NCBI GenBank assembly: GCA_017510405.1
Contig: JAFWNG010000003.1
Span: forward strand, 39,013 to 103,012
Length of the DNA: 64,000 bases
Direction of reading: 5' to 3'
From: Solobacterium sp.
Lineage (GTDB): Bacteria > Bacillota_I > Bacilli_A > Erysipelotrichales > Erysipelotrichaceae
Below are positions 1-7,695 of this stretch, one piece after another; the stretch's first letter is position 1, and the number at the start of each line of letters is the position of its first letter. The notes below the pieces were generated by a model that searched no databases, was not told the DNA's origin, and worked only from the letters and a program-made list of their open reading frames with translations. The position numbers and the translations under genes were made by a program.

Positions 1-3
1 AGT

Positions 4-1167
<1,164 letters not shown>

Positions 1168-1227
1168 TCATAGCAGATTACGCATTGGAAGAGACAGGAA
1201 ATCGGGCTGTGTTATAATAAGCAAGGT

Positions 1228-1692
1228 ATGAAATCTCAGACGATCAAAATACGAAATCTTCCGCATGACCCCACACGGGTCACAAAGACGGTCAATGTGA
1301 AGCCGATCTTCCTGCTGATCTTCGTCTTACTGCTGGGTGTGGCAATGGCAGTGTTCCGTCCCTATCTTCTGGCCGGCGGAATCATTCTGGCGGGACTCGC
1401 GGTGTTTGCCATCGTGGTAATGCCGGACCGCATCCTGTGTCAGTTTACAGACGATTACCTTGTTCTGTACAATACGCGGGAACGGGATGAATGCAATATC
1501 CTGTACTGGGAGGAGATCGTTTCCTGGCAGTATGAATGGCATCCGTCCGCCGACCTGCTTGTCATACAGATGCTGGACGGATCGACAGAGACGCAGGAAA
1601 TGTACTCCAAGCGCAGCATCGCTTCGATGATGCGCCGCTATGTACCGGGAAAAGAAGTGCGCTCCAGCCGCATCAGAAAGGGGAATGCATGA
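1228..1692 (+). CDS. Two-helix membrane protein, function unknown
   Basis: This 154-residue protein has a short basic N-terminus, two adjacent hydrophobic segments (about residues 28-68) and a soluble C-terminal part of about 80 residues with a beta-rich, pleckstrin-homology-like look; I do not recognise the family with certainty. A TATAAT box at 1213-1218 with an extended TG is only 9 bases before the ATG, so the transcript would have almost no leader. Its stop overlaps the start of the ArsR-type gene (ATGA at 1689-1692), which implies translational coupling and a shared operon. A membrane role linked to metal or envelope stress is possible, but only by neighbourhood. Confidence 0.75.
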   Translation: MKSQTIKIRNLPHDPTRVTKTVNVKPIFLLIFVLLLGVAMAVFRPYLLAGGIILAGLAVFAIVVMPDRILCQFTDDYLVLYNTRERDECNILYWEEIVSWQYEWHPSADLLVIQMLDGSTETQEMYSKRSIASMMRRYVPGKEVRSSRIRKGNA

Positions 1693-2018
1693 AGATCATG
1701 AACGAAGAAGCGGTCGAACGGTGCCGCAGGCATATGGTCAGTGAACAGGAATACGATGACATGAGTCTTATTTTTGACATGTTCTCCGACAGTACGCGTC
1801 TGAAGATCATGAGCGCGCTGTTCGTCAATGAACTGTGTGTGGGCGATCTCGCGGCACTGCTGGAAATGAGCACGAGTGCGATCAGCCACCAGCTGGCTTC
1901 GCTGAAGAAGACGAAGCTTGTGCGGACGCGCAAGATCGGCCGCATGGTCTACTATTCCATGGCCGACGACCATATCAAGAATATTTACCGAATGGCATAT
2001 GAGCACATCCATGAATAA
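1689..2018 (+). CDS. ArsR/SmtB-family metal-responsive repressor
   Basis: The 109-residue winged-helix protein has the ArsR fold: DSTRLKIMSALF, then ELCVGDLA, then the recognition helix STSAISHQLASLKK. At the C-terminus it carries the full alpha-5 zinc site of SmtB/CzrA (D-x-H, ten residues, H-x-x-E, in DDH...EHIHE). The alpha-3 ELCVCDL site of CadC-type sensors is degraded, because the second Cys is Gly. This predicts zinc or cobalt sensing through alpha-5 only. The start chosen gives an ATGA overlap with the gene before and is preceded by GAAAGGGG; an in-frame ATG at 1698 is an alternative. No metal transporter is adjacent, so its regulon may lie elsewhere. Confidence 0.9.
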   Translation: MKIMNEEAVERCRRHMVSEQEYDDMSLIFDMFSDSTRLKIMSALFVNELCVGDLAALLEMSTSAISHQLASLKKTKLVRTRKIGRMVYYSMADDHIKNIYRMAYEHIHE

Positions 2019-2577
2019 CAACAGGGTCACGGCGATCGACTTCGAGACCGCGAACAAGTATCCCGCCAGCGTATGTGCTGTCGGGATCTCTGTCATGGAA
2101 GACGGCGCCGTCGGCGAAGGATATTACACGCTCATCAAAGTGGATCCGTCTCTTGGTCCCTGGAGCCGCTGGAATATTGCCGTACACGGCATCCTGCCGG
2201 AACAGACGGAAAACGCGCCGGAGTTCCGGGATATCTACCGGGATCTGTGCGACCGCCTGGAAAACGGTCTGGTATGCGCGCACAATGCCCGCTTCGACAT
2301 GGGCTGTCTCAAAGCCGCCTGTCTGCAGAGCGGCCGCCGCATCCCGTATGTCCGCTGGTTCGATACCGTCGAGCTGTCCCGCAAAGTCTTCCCGGATCTT
2401 TCTCACCACCGCCTCAATGACATGTGTGATCTGCTGTCGATCCCGCTGGATCACCACAATGCCGCAAGTGATGCCGAAGGCTGTATCCTGATCGTCGCGA
2501 ACATCATGGAGCTTACCGGCATCTACGATATCGAAGAACTGCTAAGAACGTATAAAGTTCGCATCCATGAACTCTGA
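2011..2577 (+). CDS. DnaQ-like 3'-5' exonuclease (DEDDh)
   Basis: This protein of 188 residues belongs to the DNA polymerase III epsilon-type exonuclease family. The first motif is AIDFETAN near the N-terminus, the second region contains HNARFDMGCL, and the last is HHNAASDAE, giving the D-E-D-D-h catalytic set. The protein is only the exonuclease domain, without a polymerase or BRCT part, so it is probably a stand-alone DNA or RNA trimming enzyme. Its ATG at 2011 overlaps the end of the regulator by 8 bases; ATG 1999 (four residues longer) is possible. No clear ribosome site is seen, which fits translation coupled to the upstream gene. Confidence 0.88.
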   Translation: MNNNRVTAIDFETANKYPASVCAVGISVMEDGAVGEGYYTLIKVDPSLGPWSRWNIAVHGILPEQTENAPEFRDIYRDLCDRLENGLVCAHNARFDMGCLKAACLQSGRRIPYVRWFDTVELSRKVFPDLSHHRLNDMCDLLSIPLDHHNAASDAEGCILIVANIMELTGIYDIEELLRTYKVRIHEL

Positions 2578-2588
2578 AAGGAATTACT

Positions 2589-3503
2589 ATGATCCGCAAT
2601 TTTGAAGAGATCCGCTCCCTTGTCCTGTCCCGTGACCGTGTCCGCCGCCTCGGCGTCATCGGTTCCCATGAAACACACGCGCTCGAAGCCGCTGCCCACG
2701 CCATGAAAGACGGCATCGTCATCCCTGTCCTCTACGGAAAGAAAGAAGAAACGATCGAAAAATGGGAAGCGCTCGGCACCGGTCTTCCGGTACCGGAGAT
2801 CGTCGACTGCCAGACCGACGAAGAGATCGCCGAGTGCGCGATCCGCGCCGCGCATGACGGCAAGGTCGACTGCCTGCTGAAAGGCAAGGTATATACACAG
2901 GTATTCCTGCGCGCCGTGCTGAACAAAGAGTGGGGACTGCGTACAGGCAGACAGCTTTCCCATGTGCTGCTCATGCAGGTCGGCGCCTACCACAAGATGC
3001 TGTTTCTGAGCGATGCGGGCATGGTGCCGTATCCCGATCTCAAAACAAAAAAAGACCTGATCCTCAACGCTTCCGATATCTGCCACAAGCTCGGCTATGA
3101 ACAGCCGAAAGTGGCAGTGCTTGCCTCGGTGGAGCGCGTCAATCCCAAGATGCCGGAAACGGTCGATGCTCATGCTCTGAAGGAAATGAACCAGAACGGC
3201 GAGATCACCGGCTGTGTTGTCGAAGGTCCTATTTCCTTTGACCTTGCCATCTCCAGCGAAAGCGTACAGATCAAGGAATATGAAAGCCCGGTCGCCGGCG
3301 ATGCGGATATTCTGATCGTTCCGGAGATCACCACCGGCAACGTACTGTTTAAAGCGCTGTCCTATTTCTCCGATATGACCATGGGCGGGATCATTGTCGG
3401 CGCCCGTGTTCCGATCTCCATGATCTCCCGTGCCTCCAGCGGAACGGATAAGTATAATTCGATTCTCGTAGCGGCTGCCGTATCGGGAAATGATACGGAA
3501 TGA
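2589..3503 (+). CDS. ptb: Phosphate butyryltransferase / acetyltransferase family
   Basis: The 304-residue protein matches the PTA/PTB family, which interconverts acyl-CoA and acyl phosphate. Its N-terminus (GVIGSHETHALEAA) and C-terminal part (DILIVPEITTGNVLFKALSYFS, MGGIIVGARVPI) resemble phosphotransbutyrylases more than Pta; a separate true pta lies at 37173-38177. It starts 11 bases after the exonuclease with an AAGGA site and is the last gene of the operon. No butyrate kinase or butyryl-CoA synthesis gene is next to it, so the acyl specificity (butyryl, propionyl or branched) cannot be told from the window. Confidence 0.85.
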   Translation: MIRNFEEIRSLVLSRDRVRRLGVIGSHETHALEAAAHAMKDGIVIPVLYGKKEETIEKWEALGTGLPVPEIVDCQTDEEIAECAIRAAHDGKVDCLLKGKVYTQVFLRAVLNKEWGLRTGRQLSHVLLMQVGAYHKMLFLSDAGMVPYPDLKTKKDLILNASDICHKLGYEQPKVAVLASVERVNPKMPETVDAHALKEMNQNGEITGCVVEGPISFDLAISSESVQIKEYESPVAGDADILIVPEITTGNVLFKALSYFSDMTMGGIIVGARVPISMISRASSGTDKYNSILVAAAVSGNDTE

Positions 3504-3508
3504 TCCGA

Positions 3509-3574
3509 AAGAATGTAAAATATCTTACAAAATTGTAACTGTTTTCAATTTCCCTGAAATCGGTTTACATTCTT
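3509..3574. repeat. 11-bp inverted repeat AAGAATGTAAA ... TTTACATTCTT
   Basis: The arms are at 3509-3519 and 3564-3574, perfectly complementary and 44 bases apart. The right arm covers the -35 hexamer (TTTACA) of the promoter for the gene at 3619. Two further TGTAA/TTACA half-sites (around 3514-3529 and 3533-3538) lie between them. This could be a pair of operator half-sites or a decaying terminator of the upstream operon. Confidence 0.5.
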
Positions 3575-3592
3575 GCGCTCACATACTATAAT
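3564..3592 (+). promoter_or_regulatory. Sigma-A promoter of the 3619 gene
   Basis: TTTACA at 3564-3569, a 17-base spacer and TATAAT at 3587-3592. The -35 lies inside the right arm of an inverted repeat, so regulation at this promoter is plausible. Confidence 0.7.
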
Positions 3593-3618
3593 CGTGGTAT
3601 TGACACAAGGGGTGTACT

Positions 3619-4011
3619 ATGTCGGATTATTCTAACAATGCTTTTTTCTGGCAGAAACTGGATACTCTGTTTCTTTCCAGCGGTGTGAAAGTCACACGAA
3701 AGAAGGGTGATATTCATCCAGTATTTCCGAATCTGATCTATCCGACCGATTACGGTCAGATGAAAGATACGAATGCGTCTTTCGGACACGGCGTATCGGT
3801 CTACTGCGGATCACAGAACCGCAACCAGATCACCGGACTTGTCGTTGCGGTGGATATCCTGGCAAAGGAACTGGACGTAAAAGTTCTTGCCGGCTGCAGT
3901 GAGGAAGAAGTTGACAATGTTCTGCGTTTCCTGAATCAGACAGATTATCAGAAGACTGTCATGATCCGCCGCGGAAAAGAGATCCCGGCATGGGGCTATA
4001 CTGAAAACTGA
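3619..4011 (+). CDS. Inorganic pyrophosphatase-like small protein
   Basis: This soluble 130-residue protein has the layout FWQKLDTLF, then KGDIHPVFPNLIYPTDYG, then a glycine-rich strand, then VDILAKELDVKVLAGCSEEE. I associate this pattern with small Bacillota proteins annotated as inorganic pyrophosphatase-like: the K-x-D/S-x-HP-x-xP-x-x-IYP-x-DYG core resembles the PPase substrate loop. It is shorter than a true family I PPase (about 170 residues), and the Asp cluster of those enzymes is not obvious, so activity is uncertain. It is a single-gene transcript with its own promoter and a strong terminator. Confidence 0.6.
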   Translation: MSDYSNNAFFWQKLDTLFLSSGVKVTRKKGDIHPVFPNLIYPTDYGQMKDTNASFGHGVSVYCGSQNRNQITGLVVAVDILAKELDVKVLAGCSEEEVDNVLRFLNQTDYQKTVMIRRGKEIPAWGYTEN

Positions 4012-4020
4012 ATGAACGGA

Positions 4021-4056
4021 ACAGTACCGGTCAGACGACCGGTATTGTTTTTTTTT
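4021..4056 (+). terminator. Rho-independent terminator after the PPase-like gene
   Basis: The stem ACAGTACCGGTC / GACCGGTATTGT is closed by a 4-base loop and followed by nine T. Confidence 0.85.
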
Positions 4057-4099
4057 CGGCAAATGAAAACACTGCACGGGGATGTGCAGTGTCATGGGA

Positions 4100-4972
4100 T
4101 CATCGGAAGAACGGATCGGGCTGTCCGGAGAAGTTCCAGCGGAAGTCTTCGTCCGTACGTTTTTCCAGCAGTCTTGCGGCAAGTTCGCAGGCTTCCCCGT
4201 AGAGCATCGGGAAGGACTTTGTGCTTGTCTCATCACGGCCGATCATGGCGTATTCCTTGCGGTCCAGATTGAGCGCCGTTGCCTTTTCCTTGTGGTCCAG
4301 GATCATGCCGGAGAAGGAATGCGGGATCTTCACAGCGTTTTCGATCCGGTAGATCAGATCGAATTTGAACGAACTGCCCGGCTTCAGCACACGGGTGTAG
4401 AACGCGCACTCATACACTGCTCTTTTCAGCCGGGGAAGAGGGATCTCCTGGTGGAAGACTTCCGAAAACATATCGTGATAGAGAACAGCGAGCTTGAGTC
4501 CGGAAAGCTGGTCCGGCTTCATGTAGGAATAGACGTCGTAGGAGCGGATGTCGCGTCCGCGCTGGTGCAGGATCCATACGTCGTATTCCGCTTCGATCGT
4601 GACGTGTGCTTCGCCTTCGTGGATACCGGTCTCGGCATGCGCCTTGCGGGCAAAGGAGAACACGAGGGGATGCACGGTGGAATCCAGCGCATAGTGGCAG
4701 AGATAGCCGTAGAAGTAGCTGCGCAGATCGCTGTCCTCCATGCATCGGCCTTCAAAGAAGCGGATGACATCAAGGACATGTTCATCGTGCATTTTGTTGC
4801 CCCATTTCTTCAGCGTCAGCTTCGGAATGGAGGCGCTGGTAAAGAACAGCATATCCGGTCCCTGGGAACCGAGGTAGTACATCGGGAAATTCGTGATCTG
4901 GTCGTGGATGTTCTGCGGCAGGGTGCGCAGGACGTCTTTGGCAAATTCCACATGGGTGGTCGCAGCCGGCAT
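4100..4972 (-). CDS. Zinc-dependent phospholipase C-like family protein
   Basis: The 290-residue protein has the spaced His/Asp pattern of the zinc-dependent phospholipase C / S1-P1 nuclease-like family of Bacillota: THVEFAKDVL at the N-terminus, GPDMLF, then YFYGYLCHYALDSTVHPLV, in which two His and an Asp would bind metal. No signal peptide is seen, so it may act in the cytoplasm, unlike secreted phospholipases. The start used follows AAAGGAG and lies 11 bases after the stop of yggS, so the two genes form an operon. Substrate is not predictable from sequence. Confidence 0.75.
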   Translation of the reverse strand: MPAATTHVEFAKDVLRTLPQNIHDQITNFPMYYLGSQGPDMLFFTSASIPKLTLKKWGNKMHDEHVLDVIRFFEGRCMEDSDLRSYFYGYLCHYALDSTVHPLVFSFARKAHAETGIHEGEAHVTIEAEYDVWILHQRGRDIRSYDVYSYMKPDQLSGLKLAVLYHDMFSEVFHQEIPLPRLKRAVYECAFYTRVLKPGSSFKFDLIYRIENAVKIPHSFSGMILDHKEKATALNLDRKEYAMIGRDETSTKSFPMLYGEACELAARLLEKRTDEDFRWNFSGQPDPFFR

Positions 4973-4983
4973 AATTAACTCCT

Positions 4984-5628
4984 TTATTCTGTAAACAGGC
5001 ACGAACCAAGCCGTACCATCGTACTGCCGCAGGACAGCGCAATCTTATAGTCGCCGCTCATTCCCATGGACAGGGTCGTGATCGTTTCGCTTCCATAGCG
5101 CTTCTGCAGTTCTGTGAACAGCGTATGCGCCTTGTCAAAGACTTCCCGGACGCGTGATTCGTCATCGGTATGCGGTCCCATGACCATGATGCCGCACAGA
5201 TCCAGGTGTTCGTATTTCCGGCATTCGTCAAAGAACGCAAAGGCGTCCGCCGGAGACAGTCCGGTCTTGTTTTCGTCTTCGTCCGCCATGTGGAACTCCG
5301 CAAATACCCGCATCGTCTTCTGATGCTTCGCACATTCTTTTTCAATGCATTCCGCCAGGGCGAGGGAATCCAGCGACTGGATGCAGGAAACGCGGCGTAC
5401 GGTATCGCGTACTTTGTTCTTCTGCAGGTGGCCGATGAAGTGCCACTCGATGTCTTTCGGAAGAAGGTCGTACTTCTCTTTCAGTTCGGTGATGCGGTTC
5501 TCGCCGAAGACGCGTTCGCCGGCATCGTAATATGAGAGGATCTGCGCCGGGGTGCGGTGCTTCGTGACGATGCACAGGGAGACCGTATTGCCGAGGGCAG
5601 CCTTTACTTCTGTATATGTTCTGTTCAT
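4984..5628 (-). CDS. yggS: PLP homeostasis protein (YggS/YlmE/PROSC family)
   Basis: The 214-residue protein is a stand-alone alanine-racemase-fold PLP protein that buffers pyridoxal phosphate and affects amino acid and keto acid balance. The PLP lysine is Lys23 in CIVTKHRTPAQI. Other hallmarks are GENRITEL, WHFIGHLQKNKVRD, the SLDSL patch and the C-terminal LSMGMSGDYKIALSCGSTMVRLGS phosphate-binding stretch. The family is often beside sepF and ylmG; here the partner is a phospholipase-like gene instead. No Shine-Dalgarno is present, and a TATAAT box ends 7 bases before the ATG, so translation from a leaderless or near-leaderless mRNA is likely. Confidence 0.93.
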   Translation of the reverse strand: MNRTYTEVKAALGNTVSLCIVTKHRTPAQILSYYDAGERVFGENRITELKEKYDLLPKDIEWHFIGHLQKNKVRDTVRRVSCIQSLDSLALAECIEKECAKHQKTMRVFAEFHMADEDENKTGLSPADAFAFFDECRKYEHLDLCGIMVMGPHTDDESRVREVFDKAHTLFTELQKRYGSETITTLSMGMSGDYKIALSCGSTMVRLGSCLFTE

Positions 5629-5635
5629 AAGCAGA

Positions 5636-5641
5636 ATTATA
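5636..5641 (-). promoter_or_regulatory. -10 box placing the yggS start codon at about +1
   Basis: TATAAT on the minus strand is followed by TCTGCTT and then ATG. With usual start-site spacing the transcript begins at or within one base of the start codon. The -35 is weak. Confidence 0.55.
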
Positions 5642-5739
5642 CAACGGCTCAGCCGATTCCTGTGTGAAAACTATCCTTTCTCACCCCGTTCAGCGCCGGA
5701 TCACCGCTGTTATATACTGAAAACAGGGAGGACGAAGGG

Positions 5740-6021
5740 ATGAGCAGATCATTTCGCAGACATGCATTCGAAAGAGCCGGAAGAAGACGCCGGGAAATGA
5801 AAAATGATCTTCACCGCGGTGCACGCACCAGACTGAACCGTGATCTTGATCTTCCCGGCAATGCCTACGGGAAATTTGACTCCGATCTTGCGTGGGAACT
5901 CAATGCCGGCATTCCCGGTCCGTCCTGGGAGGAATACCGCCGCAGACGCCGGGCGGAAGCTCCGAATCTCCCGGAAAAAACACTTCGCTGGGAATACTGG
6001 AAAAAGTACCGCCGGAAATGA
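5740..6021 (+). CDS. Small very basic protein, unknown
   Basis: The 93-residue product is rich in Arg and Lys (for example the runs RRRRRAE and KKYRRK), with a middle part of about 30 residues, LDLPGNAYGKFDSDLAWELN. I do not recognise it. Support for it as a gene comes from a good ribosome site (GGAGGACGAAGG) just before the ATG, an extended -10 (TGT-TATATA at 5711-5716) with a weak TTCAGC -35 and 16-base spacer, and a strong terminator immediately after. Such a charge pattern would suit binding to nucleic acid or ribosome, but this is only inference. Confidence 0.65.
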   Translation: MSRSFRRHAFERAGRRRREMKNDLHRGARTRLNRDLDLPGNAYGKFDSDLAWELNAGIPGPSWEEYRRRRRAEAPNLPEKTLRWEYWKKYRRK

Positions 6022-6056
6022 AAAAAGCAGGAGATGAGATTCTCCTGCAATTTTTT
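6020..6056. terminator. Bidirectional terminator between the basic protein gene and folT
   Basis: GCAGGAGA / TCTCCTGC stem (6027-6034 and 6041-6048) has six A before and six T after, so it can serve both converging genes. Confidence 0.85.
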
Positions 6057-6627
6057 ATTTCCAGCGGATCGGCGGTTCGGTCCGGGGCGAGATCAGATCC
6101 CGGCGGTTCAGCAGCGGCAGGATCAGGTTGAATACAGCGATCAGCCCGATGATCTCGAGCGGAAGCAGCAGGGTATTCTTGATCAGCGAGTTCGTGAAAT
6201 AGAACAGATAGCCTTTGGAATAGAGCATGGCGCTCCAGCACGAACCCATCAGGACATTGACCACATAGTTATTGACTGCTTTGGCAAGGATCAGCTTCGG
6301 AATGGTGATCTTCTGCCGGTACAGAAACAGCGCGTAGACCAGCGGTCCGGCCATGGCGCTGATGGTGTAGCCGATAAAGAACGCACCGGTCGGAAACATC
6401 ATATAGCCGACGATGTCACCGATGGCTCCGGTGATCATACCTGCCACCGGTCCCAGGATCGCTCCGGCGACCGACATAAAGAGAAATGACAGAGAGATGC
6501 GCAGGTTTTCGGCTACCGGAATAAACAGACCGGATGTTGCAGTCTTGAGTGCTACAAAGACTGCCATGAGAGCCAGATACTTGACGGAATGCATCTTCCT
6601 GTACGAAGAAATGAAGTATTCTTTCAT
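6055..6627 (-). CDS. folT: ECF transporter S component, folate type
   Basis: This 190-residue membrane protein with about six helices is the substrate-binding subunit of a group II energy-coupling-factor transporter. The pattern ENLRISLSFLFMSVAGAILGPVAGMITGAIGDIVGYMMFPTG and the following YTISAMAGPLVYALFLY are characteristic of the folate-family S components. The ATPase and T subunits are not in the window, as expected for group II systems with a shared energising module. The start used has a strong CAGGAGGTT; a longer reading frame upstream lacks a ribosome site and runs into a structured leader, so the gene is probably controlled by RNA structure. Confidence 0.85.
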   Translation of the reverse strand: MKEYFISSYRKMHSVKYLALMAVFVALKTATSGLFIPVAENLRISLSFLFMSVAGAILGPVAGMITGAIGDIVGYMMFPTGAFFIGYTISAMAGPLVYALFLYRQKITIPKLILAKAVNNYVVNVLMGSCWSAMLYSKGYLFYFTNSLIKNTLLLPLEIIGLIAVFNLILPLLNRRDLISPRTEPPIRWK

Positions 6628-6756
6628 ACAAACCTCCTGACTCCACTCTGCGAAGCCGGGAATGCATTCACAAAATGGGAACCGGCAGACAACCGCAAGC
6701 GAAGCTTTTCGTCCGTGATTTTCCCGGATCACGGCACTTCACGCTGTCTGTCAGAT
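6628..6756 (-). promoter_or_regulatory. Structured 5' leader of folT, candidate riboswitch
   Basis: The ~129-nt leader contains, in transcript order, a closing helix CAGACA / TGTCTG around two hairpins (CCGTGAT / ATCACGG and CGAA / TTCG), followed by a second stem GCCGG / CCGGC just upstream of the ribosome site. Folate S-component genes are often under tetrahydrofolate riboswitches, but I could not match the conserved core of the class I motif, so the class is left open. Confidence 0.45.
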
Positions 6757-6762
6757 ATGCAT

Positions 6763-6790
6763 AAATTACCATACATGCATCCGTTGTCAA
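6763..6790 (-). promoter_or_regulatory. Promoter of the folT leader
   Basis: On the minus strand TTGACA (6785-6790) is followed by a 16-base spacer and an extended -10, TGG-TAATTT (hexamer 6763-6768). This puts the transcript start near 6756. Confidence 0.6.
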
Positions 6791-6831
6791 GATTAACGCA
6801 TTATGTACACATGTGCTAAGATAGGAATGTT

Positions 6832-7695
6832 ATGAGACTTACAGCAGAAGCAGAAAACAGAAAACAGGCAGAGCGCTTTCTGGCAGCCGGCGCGGACGAG
6901 ATCCTCTTTACGCTGGAAGACGGCTGTTTCAGCGCGCCTGCCGGTGTATCCGAAGACCTGATCACAGAAATGTACGAAGAAGGGATGCCGGTGCGTGCCG
7001 TCATGGACCGCCTGTTCCATCCCCGTGATATTGAACCGGCGGAAGAGAGCATGATGAGGCTGCTCAGCGCAGGCGTTCCGGTCACCTGCGCGGATCCCGC
7101 ACTGATCCGGAAAGCTATGCAGAACGGACTGGCGCACCTTGTCACATACCGTCCGCAGACGCTTGCCGTATCGGCTCAGGATGTGTCGTGGTGGCTGTCG
7201 TGCGGTCTGCAGAGCGTCTGCGTCTCGCCGCTGCTTACGGAAGAAGAGACGTTGCAGATCCTGCAGGATACCGGCGGTGCGGAAGTGCAGCTGCACGGAT
7301 ATACGGTGCTCAGCGTATCGGGAAGACCGCTTCTTTCCGCCTATGCGGAAAAAGAAGAACTGCCGCAGACACTGCGCGGACGCCGGGACCTCTATATGAC
7401 AGAGGAACAGCGTGCCGGACGAATGCCGGTCTATGAAAATGAGCATGCTTTTACCGCGTACAGCGATTATGTGCTGGAATCCTTTGCCCAGGTGAAGGCG
7501 TTCCGGGATGCCGGCGCCGTCCGCGGCGTCATCTGCACCGCGTATCTGTCAGAAGATTATGTATGCGATACACTGCGCATCTACCGCAGTATTCTTGCCG
7601 GGACGGATCCCGCAGAAGCGCTGGCGGAATACTGGAAGAAGTATGCGGAAATACCGATGGAGGAGGGCTACTACCATGAAGGAACGATCCTCTGA
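6832..7695 (+). CDS. Short U32-family protein (YrrN-like)
   Basis: The 287-residue protein is the shorter, non-signature partner that accompanies U32 peptidase-like proteins, as in the yrrN-yrrO pair of Bacillus. It has the TIM-barrel-like N-terminus (AGADEILFTLEDG), HPRDIEPAEE and VQLHGYTVLSVSGRPLLSAY. The long partner follows directly with a 20-base overlap. U32 proteins are linked to hydroxylation or other modification of 23S rRNA and tRNA rather than general proteolysis. An extended -10 (TGC-TAAGAT, 6817-6822) sits 9 bases before the ATG, so the transcript leader would be very short. Confidence 0.75.
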   Translation: MRLTAEAENRKQAERFLAAGADEILFTLEDGCFSAPAGVSEDLITEMYEEGMPVRAVMDRLFHPRDIEPAEESMMRLLSAGVPVTCADPALIRKAMQNGLAHLVTYRPQTLAVSAQDVSWWLSCGLQSVCVSPLLTEEETLQILQDTGGAEVQLHGYTVLSVSGRPLLSAYAEKEELPQTLRGRRDLYMTEEQRAGRMPVYENEHAFTAYSDYVLESFAQVKAFRDAGAVRGVICTAYLSEDYVCDTLRIYRSILAGTDPAEALAEYWKKYAEIPMEEGYYHEGTIL

